A DNA stretch of 60,280 nt from Paenibacillus sp. FJAT-26967 (GCF_001541095.1 NZ_LMXH01000012.1:1-60280), one strand, 5' to 3'; counted from the first letter of the stretch, positions 31,449 to 40,490 are shown. A program made the numbers and translations. The notes: generated by a model from the letters alone, not told the origin.

Positions 31449-32401
31449 ACGTGGAAATCCATAAAGTATTGCTCATCATCAATTTTGTAAAAGGTAACAT
31501 CCGTTCTTCCATAATTCAACAGGTCTTGCTTCGTTACAAACGAACCATTTCCAAGACCTAAACGGTTTCGAAAGTATTCTCCAAGTTGAGCATTACTAAG
31601 AGGTGTTGTAATCGCCTTATTGTTTTGTTGCTCTACCCTTAATAGGAGCGTATGACCGTCATCAGTGACTACAGTAAAATGCTGTTTATTTAATGGGAAG
31701 AAACCTGTTCTTGCGATTTGTGAAGGAAGATGGATATATGATTGATTTCTATTTCGCCCCTTACGCTGGCCCCAATTTAGACCGGACTTTTCTCCAATGT
31801 CACCTTTATTCGTAAGAAGAGATAATTTTATGGAACCAATACCCTCCCCAGCCAAGGTAGTTATGGGATTGTTTTCAGCATCTAAAATTTGATGTGTGGG
31901 ACGGAGAACGATATGGTCCTCAACCTCTGAATGGTTACAGTATATAGAGCTTGCTTCGACTTTCTCAAAAAAATCATATGCTTCTTCTGGGTCACAATAT
32001 TCCATGACTTCTTTTCGCGATGAAATAAATGCGTTTTGTACAAATTCAGCAGAACCCGTATAAGCCAGCATTGGTGTTCCATCCTGCAACCAAATGTATA
32101 AGTTCGCATGGACTGGAGGGTTTTCGCAGACATAACTACAAGTAAAATTCTCCACGGCATTTGGATATGCCTTGCCATGGAGTTCTTTAAATCCTTCATG
32201 TATAGGAACACTCAGCCCGTTGTAAGGAACCATGCCTATCAGTAACGAAATATTTATAGGAGATACATCCTGTTCCTGAAAACTCTTTATTAACCACGAA
32301 GCCATATTAGGGGTGGCATATCCACTTAATATCAGTAAAGTATTTCCCCCTTGAAGTGAAGGGGCAAATAGAATTCTTTGTGGTATATTATTAGTGAACA
32401 T
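31445..32401 (-). CDS. NgoFVII-like PLD-fold restriction protein 2, active-site Lys and Asn missing
   Basis: A 318-aa protein. The N-terminal half is PLD-fold; the HKD-type motif reads PVHANLYIWLQDGTPMLAYTGSAEF. His98 is present but the expected Lys (H-x-K) is Asn100, and the GSAN Asn is Glu119. The C-terminal ~130 residues (FTVVTDDGHTLLLRVEQQNN, LGEYFRNRLGLGNGSFVTKQ) resemble the B3-like DNA-recognition domain of BfiI/NgoFVII enzymes. A matching FVVTDDGYWF segment occurs in the PLD protein at 34.3 kb. It is the last gene of the three-gene minus-strand operon, 15 bp after the Z1 gene; AAGGGGGG precedes the ATG. It could be a DNA-binding partner without nuclease activity, or a subfamily with a changed active site. 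Confidence 0.85.
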   Translation of the reverse strand: MFTNNIPQRILFAPSLQGGNTLLILSGYATPNMASWLIKSFQEQDVSPINISLLIGMVPYNGLSVPIHEGFKELHGKAYPNAVENFTCSYVCENPPVHANLYIWLQDGTPMLAYTGSAEFVQNAFISSRKEVMEYCDPEEAYDFFEKVEASSIYCNHSEVEDHIVLRPTHQILDAENNPITTLAGEGIGSIKLSLLTNKGDIGEKSGLNWGQRKGRNRNQSYIHLPSQIARTGFFPLNKQHFTVVTDDGHTLLLRVEQQNNKAITTPLSNAQLGEYFRNRLGLGNGSFVTKQDLLNYGRTDVTFYKIDDEQYFMDFHV

Positions 32402-32415
32402 ACTCGGTTCCCCCC

Positions 32416-34272
32416 TTAAGCTTCTGTAGTATCCTCAATCACATCATAATACATGGTGTCGTGAGGAAGTTTAATATTGGGCACCCAAAGAGCTTTACCG
32501 CCCCAACCCTTAGTTCCTGTGACTTGGTACATGGTAAGGACTATTTTGTCGAGGAATGTGCCACCAAGTTTCCAGTCATTTGGGGACAATAAAGCACCTG
32601 TTCCCTGTGCTACATTTCTTTCTCTGCGAACTATTAAAATCCCCTGTCCTGCTGGTTGTTCCGATAGAATAGTGTCAATGACAGAAAGGAAAGCATCCAG
32701 CTTAAAATCAACACTAGGAATAATATGTGACAATATCTCCTTAATAAATCTCAAATTCACCTGATAGTGAGGCTCATCATCAGAAAAAGGCTCTAATAGC
32801 TTTGTAATGCCCTCAATGGAATCATTATCTGGATCAAACGGATAATAGTTTGTCCCTCCAGAGATAACCTCTACATGTTTATTATCAAGCACATTTTTTC
32901 TTGTTGGATTAATTCCGATTGGATAATAGATTTTTATATCATTAATACCTCGCTCTATCTGAGCGATGATAGAATTATTAGTGGCGTTGATATCAGAAAA
33001 CAATTTATAAAGTTGTTCTTCTATAAATATCTTCATCATGCCGGGATCTCTGTCATAACCGAACATTCGACTATGTTGCCACATAGTGTCAGCTTGCGGT
33101 TTTTTACTTGTTCTTGTATAGTAAATAGTCTGCAATCCAGGGAAGGTGACACCCCGGCCAAGGGTATTTCCTCCTATAACAATATTACAGCCTCGTTCAT
33201 ACTCTGATCTTTCAACGTCTGTTTTTCCGTTCATCACGAGGATTTTTATATCCTTATTCACCAACAATTCCTTGGTAATCTTGTAGATATCGTCAAACGG
33301 AAGTTTTCCGCTTTTCTCGGGTGCTAAAGAAGCATACTGAACTTGCAATTCAGATATAAAATCATCATTAATGTGTTCAACACACCAACCAAGTTCTTTT
33401 ATTACATCGTTTGCAAAACGTTGGTGGACAGCTTGACGAACACTCGGATGTACAAGGCAATTTGATACTTTGCCGCCGGTCGCCATTATCTGCGCTGAGA
33501 CAGCAAGGTGGCGTATAACAACGTTTCGCGTTGGTCGATTAATTGTCTCAAGATAATTAATGCATTCAGGCTTTCCAGTATTCGGGAAGAAAAAATTTCC
33601 GCCTAAATAGCCATCGCCTGGACGGAAGTAGTATGAAAAATATGGATGCCATTCGGAAACTCTTGTCTGTAATAAGATCGCTTGAGGGGTAGCAGTAACT
33701 TGTAGATACAAACTGCTTGATGCCCCATTCTTTATAGAATCCAAATATTTATTAATCGATGACTGACCGTTGCGGTTTACAAGTGTATTCAATGAAGCCG
33801 CATCCGCCTCATCGTCAACGATGAATAAAGGGTTGCCCTTCATAAAGCCAGTTGAATTAAATACATTCGCCCACAATCTTAGTACTCTTGCATTTTTCTT
33901 TAGAACAACAATTGCTGGCTTAACAAGGCTATTTTCAATAAATAAACCAGAATCGTTTTCACCGCAGATACAGAAACCATCCAAGTCGTCTCTGAGGCGA
34001 TCCAATGTTTGTTGCTGTAAAACAACATTGTCCGTTGTGAGCAAGATAAATGCTGGAAAACCGAAGTCAGTAGCTTTACACATGATACCAAACATTTGAC
34101 CGGTTTTTCCAGACTGTACATTGCCAAACAACAGACCAATTTCATGACTTATAAATGAGAAATTGCGAATATGTTGATTGCCAATATCTTCAGCAGTTTT
34201 AGCAATGGACTCTGCCAATTTTACATTGCCTCGATCTGTAATCTTTTGAAGGTATGTTTTTAAGTATTGCAT
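32416..34272 (-). CDS. Z1-domain superfamily-2 ATPase of a restriction system
   Basis: About 618 aa. Helicase-type motifs: Walker A GNVQSGKT (residues ~50-57), Walker B / DEAD-like FIVDDEADAASL, motif III LQVTATPQA, then IVIGGNTLGRGVTFPGLQTI and the arginine-finger motif VI region DTMWQHSRMFGYDRD. The Z1 domain covers the C-terminal half of the ATPase core. Z1 ATPases are known from R-M gene neighbourhoods together with C5-methyltransferases, PLD (NgoFVII) nucleases and Vsr. Here they probably translocate or remodel DNA for the PLD nuclease. ATG 34272 follows GAGGGG by 5 nt. An upstream ATG at 34287 overlaps the PLD1 stop; either way the genes are tightly coupled. Confidence 0.92.
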   Translation of the reverse strand: MQYLKTYLQKITDRGNVKLAESIAKTAEDIGNQHIRNFSFISHEIGLLFGNVQSGKTGQMFGIMCKATDFGFPAFILLTTDNVVLQQQTLDRLRDDLDGFCICGENDSGLFIENSLVKPAIVVLKKNARVLRLWANVFNSTGFMKGNPLFIVDDEADAASLNTLVNRNGQSSINKYLDSIKNGASSSLYLQVTATPQAILLQTRVSEWHPYFSYYFRPGDGYLGGNFFFPNTGKPECINYLETINRPTRNVVIRHLAVSAQIMATGGKVSNCLVHPSVRQAVHQRFANDVIKELGWCVEHINDDFISELQVQYASLAPEKSGKLPFDDIYKITKELLVNKDIKILVMNGKTDVERSEYERGCNIVIGGNTLGRGVTFPGLQTIYYTRTSKKPQADTMWQHSRMFGYDRDPGMMKIFIEEQLYKLFSDINATNNSIIAQIERGINDIKIYYPIGINPTRKNVLDNKHVEVISGGTNYYPFDPDNDSIEGITKLLEPFSDDEPHYQVNLRFIKEILSHIIPSVDFKLDAFLSVIDTILSEQPAGQGILIVRRERNVAQGTGALLSPNDWKLGGTFLDKIVLTMYQVTGTKGWGGKALWVPNIKLPHDTMYYDVIEDTTEA

Positions 34273-34283
34273 AGCCGCCCCTC

Positions 34284-35435
34284 TCATTCAATCAAAGTTG
34301 TGGTTTCGAACGATAAAACCCACACATCAAGCTCAGCTCCCTCTTCGTCCAAAGCTTTTTGGTCAGTTTTGGAAAGGACAAGGCTATCGCAACCATATGC
34401 TTGCAACATTTCTTTAGTAATCATTCCTTTTCGATCTATATCAGCTTGGGTATCGTTAACAGGTGTTACAAGTCCTGCAGCCGCAAGTCTGCCTTTAATC
34501 CAACGACCAAGAATAAGCTCATCACCAACGGCACTGAACTGTTTATTGCCATCACTTGTGGTATGAGCCTTAAACCAATAACCGTCATCGGTAACAACAA
34601 AAAAGGCTTTGTTCTTTTCAGGGTATCCTACAGAGCGGGTAATCTCTTTACTGACAGTCAGTTGGATTTCATACCAATCACGGGATTTTCTCCTACTACG
34701 TGGTGCTGCATAGCAAACGTTAATATTTGATTTCGTAAAATGCTTGCCATCATCCATTTGCCGCTCATCGTAAGCCGGGACTTTTAACGGCAACACAAAT
34801 GAAACTTCTGTTTTATGTTTTTCATAAAGCTGTACACCCGTTTGAGGAATTTGCGTTACTTTGTCGATGCCGCTAAGCGATGTATTAACTTCTCTAATTA
34901 GCGGCATTCCTACTATGGAGGCAATATTAGAAGAACAATTCTGTTCTTTAAGCTTATCTATAAACTCTGCGATTTCTCTGCATTCAGTAGAATCGTCAGT
35001 AATCGATGAAATTTCATACTGTCGGCGATTACTGGCCTCCATTTTGATTGCTCCTAAGTTTGCAGAACCAATGATAGCGGAAAAAGCGGTTCCTTCTTGA
35101 TAAAAGCAGTATAATTTACCATGGTACTTAAGTACTTTTACAATCCTAATTTCGCCAATACCAGCCTCTTTCCATTTCTTATCCAGCTCAAGCGCAATAT
35201 TATAAGTTCCTTCAGGCATTCCTTCGGTGAAGTACATACCAATATTAAGACATATGTTAGTTAAATTATGTTCTTCAACCAGATTGTCTAGTTCTTCTAA
35301 TGCAGCACGCGATACGTACCCAACCGCAATCTCAATACGATCTGATTTTGCAATTTGCTCATTAAAACAGTCAATAAATGTTTCTTGACCTTCGGGTACA
35401 CTAAGGGGCAATATATTAGAATATAACAATTTCAT
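34284..35435 (-). CDS. NgoFVII/BfiI-like PLD-fold restriction endonuclease 1, active site intact
   Basis: A 383-aa protein. The PLD-type site is complete: His105 and Lys107 (LKYHGKLYCFYQ), Asn126 (IIGSANLGA) and Glu141 (RRQYEISS), matching BfiI-type nucleases, which cut DNA without metal ions through a phosphohistidine. Residues ~240-375 form the putative DNA-recognition domain (SRDWYEIQLTVSKEITRSVG, KAFFVVTDDGYWFKAHTTSD, LGRWIKGRLAAAGLV, MLQAYGCDSLVLSK). It is the first gene of the operon with Z1 and PLD2; AAAGGAG lies 8 nt upstream of the ATG. It is the likely cutting subunit. Confidence 0.9.
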   Translation of the reverse strand: MKLLYSNILPLSVPEGQETFIDCFNEQIAKSDRIEIAVGYVSRAALEELDNLVEEHNLTNICLNIGMYFTEGMPEGTYNIALELDKKWKEAGIGEIRIVKVLKYHGKLYCFYQEGTAFSAIIGSANLGAIKMEASNRRQYEISSITDDSTECREIAEFIDKLKEQNCSSNIASIVGMPLIREVNTSLSGIDKVTQIPQTGVQLYEKHKTEVSFVLPLKVPAYDERQMDDGKHFTKSNINVCYAAPRSRRKSRDWYEIQLTVSKEITRSVGYPEKNKAFFVVTDDGYWFKAHTTSDGNKQFSAVGDELILGRWIKGRLAAAGLVTPVNDTQADIDRKGMITKEMLQAYGCDSLVLSKTDQKALDEEGAELDVWVLSFETTTLIE

Positions 35436-35794
35436 TTAAATACTCCTTTGCGTTTACTCTGATTTTCGACATTGATTGTAATATTTGGACCTTCCCGAAT
35501 AGGTGCCGTCAAAACAGTACAGTATCCACTCCGGACTATCTTCCTGTAATAATAAAAAAGTTAACAACTTCACTTTCATACCGCCGAGGCAATTACAATC
35601 AATGTCCCAAAACACTCATGAGTGTTGCTAATGTACGTTTTTATACCTTGTATTTTATTCTGGTCCTAATTATTCCAATTCGACAATAGGGTCGAAAGTC
35701 CTTGTAGTCAACGGGAAATTATCGACCCTAGATTCTCATTCTAATGTAATAGGACTATACATTAAGACAAAAACGATTTATCTTGGAGGATTTT
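35436..35794. other. Divergent intergenic region rich in inverted repeats
   Basis: Between the PLD operon and vsr. It contains three perfect inverted repeats: GACATTGATTGTAAT (35468-35482) with ATTACAATCAATGTC (35592-35606); the 16-bp palindrome AACACTCATGAGTGTT (35611-35626); and TAGGGTCGA (35687-35695) with TCGACCCTA (35722-35730). It should hold both promoters. The 15-bp pair encloses 109 bp and could fold the 5' leader of the PLD mRNA or an independent RNA. Confidence 0.6.
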
Positions 35795-36217
35795 ATGGCG
35801 GATATGTTTACACAAGAACAACGTTCGAAGAATATGAAGGCAATACGTTCTTCGGGCTCTACATTGGAAAGCAAGGTTACAAAGGAATTATGGAATAAAG
35901 GGTTCAGATTCAGAAGAAACGTTAGAAAGCTCATGGGCAATCCTGACATCGCCATCCAAAAGTATAAATTAGTCATTTTCATTGATTCTTGCTTTTGGCA
36001 TTCCTGTCCAATACACGGAAAAAAGCCGAGTTCAAATGTAGAATACTGGGAGAAAAAACTCCAGAGGAATGTTGGCAGAGATAATGATGTTAATAATTAC
36101 TATTCAAAATCAGGATGGCTTGTTTTACGAGTATGGGAACACGAGGTTATGAATGACTTTGAGAGTACAATGGAGAAAATAACAAATTTCATTAAGCAGG
36201 CAAAAAGAAATCAATAA
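35795..36217 (+). CDS. vsr: Very short patch repair endonuclease (Vsr)
   Basis: A 140-aa protein. Vsr features: FTQEQRSKNMKAIRSSGSTL ESKV at the N-terminus, FRFRRNVRKLMGNPDIAI with the catalytic Asp51, and VIFIDSCFWHSCP with Cys/His zinc ligands, then EYWEKKLQRNVGRDNDV. Vsr nicks at T:G mismatches that arise from deamination of 5-methylcytosine and so limits the mutagenic effect of C5-methyltransferases. The ATG at 35795 has TTGGAGGA 5-6 nt upstream. Its presence ties the island to the cytosine methyltransferase at 30.3 kb. It is transcribed divergently from the PLD operon. Confidence 0.93.
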   Translation: MADMFTQEQRSKNMKAIRSSGSTLESKVTKELWNKGFRFRRNVRKLMGNPDIAIQKYKLVIFIDSCFWHSCPIHGKKPSSNVEYWEKKLQRNVGRDNDVNNYYSKSGWLVLRVWEHEVMNDFESTMEKITNFIKQAKRNQ

Positions 36218-36410
36218 AAGCCGCCGCCAACAACAACTTGGAGGTTTATATGGCTCATCACTGCAGACAAGTTTGCTTCACAAACAGGCAATAATCGTCT
36301 ATAACTGACACACGAGGGATAATGCCTATGCCTTTTCTTCCGTTCCATAGACCAAAACCACTGCCGTTAAGTTTGAAAACCTATTCGTAATATAACCACG
36401 CAATCAATCA
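36218..36410. other. Intergenic stretch after vsr
   Basis: It holds only a 14-codon frame (36250-36294, MAHHCRQVCFTNRQ) behind a good GGAGG site, probably a gene stub. Nothing else is recognised. Confidence 0.35.
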
Positions 36411-36446
36411 AAGGACGTTGGGATAGTGTTCATCCCAGCGTCTTTT
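36411..36446 (+). terminator. Terminator after vsr, similar to the hairpin at 25.5 kb
   Basis: GGACGTTGGGAT - AGTGTTC - ATCCCAGCGTC followed by TTTTCTTTTCC. Arms GACGTTGGG / CCCAGCGTC are shared with 25511-25545. Confidence 0.8.
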
Positions 36447-36520
36447 CTTTTCCTTCTTGTATTCAATCCTTCTTCGGGAGCGTAAAACACAGCTGACAAA
36501 TTCGAAACAATTTTATTACG

Positions 36521-36551
36521 AAAACAGGGACGGAAATAAGCTTTCCGTCCC
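36521..36551 (-). terminator. Terminator of rlmCD
   Basis: On the minus strand GGGACGGAAA - GCTT - ATTTCCGTCCC is followed by TGTTTTC, about 27 bp past the stop codon. Confidence 0.8.
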
Positions 36552-36577
36552 ATTTCGTCCCCAACAACCTTCTCCAC

Positions 36578-38689
36578 TCACTCAAAACCCTTATAAATCA
36601 AGGAACAAACGCTCTCTATATGTGTCGTATGCGGGAACATATCCACCGGCTGCACGCAGACGGTGCGGTACCCCCCATCCTCCAGCACGCGCAAATCGCG
36701 CGCGAGGGTGGAGGCGTTGCAGGACACGTACACGACCCGCTCCGGACGGAGCTGGAGGATCGTGTCCAGCAGCCGCTCGTCGCAGCCCTTGCGGGGCGGA
36801 TCGACGACGATCACGTCGGGGCGGACGCCCGCGCGCTGCCACTCGGGGAGGACGTCTTCCGCTCCTCCCACGGCGAACTCCGCGTTGCTGATGCCGTTCA
36901 GCAGCGCGTTGCGCTTCGCGTCTTCGATCGCCTCCGGCACGATCTCGACGCCGTACACCTTCTTGGCATGCTTCGCCAAGAAGAGCGAAATGGTGCCGAT
37001 GCCGCAGTACGCATCGACCACGGTTTCTCCGCCGGTCAGCCCGGCATATTCGAGCGCTTTGCCATACAGCGCCTCGGTTTGAACCGGGTTGACCTGGAAG
37101 AACGAGCGGGCCGAGATGGCGAATTTCACATCCCCGATGTAATCGTAGATGACCTCTTGGCCCCAGAGCACACGCGTCGTCCGTCCGAAGATGACGTTGG
37201 TTCTTCCGGTGTTCACGTTCTGGCAGATGCTTGCTACGCCTGGTATCGCGGCGCGAATCTCCCTGATCCACTCCGCAGCGCGCGGAATTTCTTCGCCGTT
37301 GGTGATCAGCACGACCATAATTTCGCCTGTGCGGAAGCCTACCTTAACGACAACATGGCGAAGCAGTCCTTCATGTGTCTCCTCACGGTAGGCGCGAATT
37401 CCCAGCCTGCGGCCGATTTCTTTCACCTTCGCAATGACTTCATCGTTATTGGAATGCTGGATCAGACAAGCTTCCATATCAATGATGCGGTGGCTGCCTT
37501 GTGCATAGAAGCCTCCGACAAGACCGCCCTGCTCTTCTCCGAACGGCACCTGAGCTTTGTTACGGTAACGCCATGGGTCGTCCATTCCAATAGTCGGATA
37601 CACCACAATGCCTTCTGTCCCGGCAAAAACAGCCTCATGTCCAGCCCCATCTTGCGTCAAAATCTCGGTATCCCCGTCACCTGCACTATCCAGCAGAGAT
37701 GCTGCATCCACAAACTCCGTATCCTGCAATGGCTGCAGTTCTCTGCTTCTTAGCGAACCCTGTGAACCAGCCATACCTGTGTATAGGTCAGCATCGCCGG
37801 TATTATTAGCATAGGCACCCTCACCCACACTGTCATCAGCCTCGTTGATAGCACTGACAGCACTTCCGGCAGTATCCATACCTTTGCCAACCTCCGCAGA
37901 TTCCAGCACATCTTCGTTTAGAATCTGGCTCTCCGGTATCCCTAACCCAGCGTCCGCTGGCTGCCCGGCATCTTTAACCATCCGGTAATCTCCCGAATAA
38001 CGATCTGCAGCACCAACCACGCCGCCCGTGCGATCCGCTACCTTAAGCTTTCCGATCCGCTCCAGGTTATCTACAACCAGCTGACGCTTCACTTCCAGCT
38101 GCGCCGCATAGTCCAGATGCTGGAGCTGACAGCCTCCGCATTGGTCATAGATCGGGCAAGGAGGCCCGACACGGTCCGGGCTCGCTTTCTGCACTTCGAG
38201 CAGCTTGGCGTAGCCAAACTGCTTTTTCAGCTTAAGAACTTTAACTCTTACCCGCTCGCCCGGCAGGGCACCAGGGATAAAAAGGGTAAAGCCGTCAACG
38301 CGGCCCACCCCTTCTCCGTCATGTCCAATACCGATAATCTCAGCGGTATACTCGCCATTCTTCTCCACGGGCAGACCAGCCAGTGCTGTATGGGCCGGAC
38401 GTTTGCCGCTGCCACCCGTTGCCTGCTGTTCCCGCCCGGCACGCTTACTGCCGCCAGAAGCATGCCGGGCAGCGCCTTTACGGCCCTGCCCTGTCTGCGC
38501 GCTGTTCACTTCACTCTGCCCGCCGCCAAACGCAGCCCTTTCTCCGCTCAAGCCGGACCGCTGCTCTCGTTCAACACGAGCCGCACTGCGCTTACTGCCC
38601 TGCTCAACCGACCCGCCGCGGGGCTTGCCTGCCCCGCCGGCGCGCTTGTGACCCGACGTCGAACTGCTCCGCCGATTATTTTTGTTCAT
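36578..38689 (-). CDS. rlmCD: 23S rRNA (uracil-5-)-methyltransferase RlmCD (RumA family) with two long low-complexity additions
   Basis: A 703-aa protein; Bacillus orthologues have about 460 aa. Residues 1-105 are a basic, Gly/Ser/Arg-rich tail. Residues ~108-168 are a TRAM RNA-binding domain ([20 protein letters not shown]). The [4Fe-4S] cluster Cys are C178, C184, C187 and C408. Residues ~218-360 are an acidic, repeat-poor insertion that has no place in known relatives. From ~362 on follows the SAM methyltransferase with [23 protein letters not shown] and the catalytic Cys in [14 protein letters not shown]. It methylates U747/U1939 in Bacillus 23S rRNA. It follows dgkB by 12 bp, as in B. 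subtilis. The GC-rich DNA here is chromosomal core. Confidence 0.92.
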   Translation of the reverse strand: MNKNNRRSSSTSGHKRAGGAGKPRGGSVEQGSKRSAARVEREQRSGLSGERAAFGGGQSEVNSAQTGQGRKGAARHASGGSKRAGREQQATGGSGKRPAHTALAGLPVEKNGEYTAEIIGIGHDGEGVGRVDGFTLFIPGALPGERVRVKVLKLKKQFGYAKLLEVQKASPDRVGPPCPIYDQCGGCQLQHLDYAAQLEVKRQLVVDNLERIGKLKVADRTGGVVGAADRYSGDYRMVKDAGQPADAGLGIPESQILNEDVLESAEVGKGMDTAGSAVSAINEADDSVGEGAYANNTGDADLYTGMAGSQGSLRSRELQPLQDTEFVDAASLLDSAGDGDTEILTQDGAGHEAVFAGTEGIVVYPTIGMDDPWRYRNKAQVPFGEEQGGLVGGFYAQGSHRIIDMEACLIQHSNNDEVIAKVKEIGRRLGIRAYREETHEGLLRHVVVKVGFRTGEIMVVLITNGEEIPRAAEWIREIRAAIPGVASICQNVNTGRTNVIFGRTTRVLWGQEVIYDYIGDVKFAISARSFFQVNPVQTEALYGKALEYAGLTGGETVVDAYCGIGTISLFLAKHAKKVYGVEIVPEAIEDAKRNALLNGISNAEFAVGGAEDVLPEWQRAGVRPDVIVVDPPRKGCDERLLDTILQLRPERVVYVSCNASTLARDLRVLEDGGYRTVCVQPVDMFPHTTHIESVCSLIYKGFE

Positions 38690-38701
38690 TATACTAACTC
38701 C

Positions 38702-39622
38702 CTATTTGCGTTGATGTTTATATGTCGATAGTCCGGATTCGTCTACAATGATGTTGATATGCGATTGAAGGTTCGTAAACACCGCCGGCAGAGTGCCGCC
38801 GAGTTCGCCGTCCAGATTGAGCTGGACATAGTCGTGCGAAGTAATTTCAAGCTTCTTCGTCTGGAAGTAAAGCACGTTCGGATCGTTCGTGTGCTCGCCT
38901 CTTAGCGCCATAGATGCGACTTTGATAAACTCTGCCAAGTTGCACTTTTTGAGTACAATCACATCAAAAAGCCCGTCGTTCAGGCTCGCATCCATCGCAA
39001 GCTTCTCAAAACCGCCGACAGAGTTGCTGTTCGCCACGAGAAAAAGCATTACTTCCTCATGAATCTCCATTTCATCGCACTTTAAAGACATCTCGATCGG
39101 ACGCAGGCGCGGCAGCATTTCGAGTCCTTTTACATAATAAGCAAGGTGGCCGATCATCGTCTTAAGTTTGCTCGGAACCTCGTAGGTCAGCTCCGTCATG
39201 GAGCCGCCGCCCGCAATATTAATGAAGTACTTCTGATTCACTTTGCCGACATCAATCGGCCTTGTATAGTTACGGACAATGAGATTGCACGCATCTTCCC
39301 AGTCACGCGGAATGTTCAGAGCCCGGGCAAAGTCATTCGTCGTCCCGAGCGGCAAAATACCGATAGGCGGCCTGTTCGGTTTCTCGGCAATTCCGTTCAC
39401 CACTTCATACAGCGTACCGTCTCCGCCTGCAGCAATAATAAGATCGAATTCCCGTTCCGCGGCCTGGGAAGCAGCCATCAGCGCATCTCCCTCGCCAATC
39501 GTTGCATGGGTAGACGTTTCGAAGCCGCCTTTTTCAAGACGCTGCAGAATTTCCGGCAGGCGCTTGCGCATTTCTTCCCGACCCGAAGTAGGATTATAGA
39601 TCAATCTAGCACGTTTGGCCAT
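38702..39622 (-). CDS. dgkB: Diacylglycerol kinase DgkB (YerQ)
   Basis: A 306-aa soluble lipid kinase: RARLIYNPTSGREEMRKRLP, the nucleotide-binding IIAAGGDGTLYEVVNGIAEK, and LGTTNDFARALNIPRD, then KYFINIAGGGSMTELTYEVP. It phosphorylates diacylglycerol released during lipoteichoic acid synthesis back to phosphatidic acid. ATG 39622 is preferred, with AAAAGGTGAT upstream; longer frames upstream overlap the chelatase gene extensively. It overlaps the end of the chelatase gene by 17 bp and is followed by rlmCD, so the three are probably co-transcribed. Confidence 0.93.
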   Translation of the reverse strand: MAKRARLIYNPTSGREEMRKRLPEILQRLEKGGFETSTHATIGEGDALMAASQAAEREFDLIIAAGGDGTLYEVVNGIAEKPNRPPIGILPLGTTNDFARALNIPRDWEDACNLIVRNYTRPIDVGKVNQKYFINIAGGGSMTELTYEVPSKLKTMIGHLAYYVKGLEMLPRLRPIEMSLKCDEMEIHEEVMLFLVANSNSVGGFEKLAMDASLNDGLFDVIVLKKCNLAEFIKVASMALRGEHTNDPNVLYFQTKKLEITSHDYVQLNLDGELGGTLPAVFTNLQSHINIIVDESGLSTYKHQRK

Positions 39623-40418
39623 TCTCTTTATCACCTTTTTGCTCATAATGTACCTGTTTATAGAATAGAGCAACCTGCCGCTCCAGCCACTGGCTGACCT
39701 TCGGACTCGGCAATATAGATTGCCCGTTATATCGGTAGTCGTACCCCTGCAGCCTTGCAGGAATAACCTGTTTGGTAAAATAGCCCTCACTCAAAAAAAG
39801 CGGCGCAATAATCACCGCATGCTGCGGTTTATGCTTGTGCCACCAGGTCATCTTCCGCTTCGTCTGGTCCGGCAGCAGCATCGCAATATCGGCTTCGCCG
39901 AAGCCGCCAATCTTCTTCAGCTGTTCTGCGATCCGCTCCAGACTTCTCCGCCAGGCCAGATGAAAATGCTTCTCCACGCTGCCATGCCCGATCAGCAGGA
40001 CAATTTCCCGCTCCGGGTTGTCCGATAAGCCGCTTATTTTCTCATACACCATCTCTGCCAGCAGATCTGCGTCCTCATCCATCGGAGACAACATATGCAT
40101 CTGTGCCCGAATAGCAAAAGGCTCCAGATCCGTCGGCAGCTGCGGCTCCGGCTTGACCCCGAGCGCATACGCGATTTCATCGAGATGCGTACTCCCTGCC
40201 GATACGAATAACGGAACCACGATCAGATCGGTAACATTCTGATTCTCCAGCCATGTAATGCCGTCCCCGATCAATCTTCCGTCCACAAGCTCCAGATAAG
40301 AACCGAACACCGGTATGCCGTCCGGCACATGCATGCCAGCCACGGCTTCATCCACGAGCTGAACCCATTCGGGACTCCGGGAGCCATGACTGATAACAAG
40401 TACTCCATACTTCCGCAT
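39606..40418 (-). CDS. CbiX/SirB-type sirohydrochlorin chelatase
   Basis: A 270-aa protein with two repeated half-domains of the class II chelatase fold: MRKYGVLVISHGSRSPEWVQ ... VVPLFVSAGSTHLDEIAYAL and IVLLIGHGSVEKHF ... VIIAPLFLSEGYFTKQVIPARLQG. The metal-binding His of SHGSR and of GHGSV are present. The family inserts Fe or Co into sirohydrochlorin for siroheme or cobalamin. No other tetrapyrrole gene is nearby, so the metal is undecided. ATG 40418 has CGGAG 8 nt upstream. It is the first gene of the dgkB-rlmCD transcription unit. Confidence 0.85.
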   Translation of the reverse strand: MRKYGVLVISHGSRSPEWVQLVDEAVAGMHVPDGIPVFGSYLELVDGRLIGDGITWLENQNVTDLIVVPLFVSAGSTHLDEIAYALGVKPEPQLPTDLEPFAIRAQMHMLSPMDEDADLLAEMVYEKISGLSDNPEREIVLLIGHGSVEKHFHLAWRRSLERIAEQLKKIGGFGEADIAMLLPDQTKRKMTWWHKHKPQHAVIIAPLFLSEGYFTKQVIPARLQGYDYRYNGQSILPSPKVSQWLERQVALFYKQVHYEQKGDKENGQTC

Positions 40419-40490
40419 GGTCTTCACTCCGCTCCGGTTTGAATCCTGATTTCATGCTACCCAAACTGAACCCGTCTGTCAATAAACAGG

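Noticed and set aside
36250-36294. A 14-codon frame with a good GGAGG site after vsr
   Set aside because: It is too short to call a gene; it may be the stub of a truncated one.
36620-37753. A 377-codon plus-strand frame opposite rlmCD
   Set aside because: High GC creates long open antisense frames here; the minus strand carries all RlmCD catalytic motifs.
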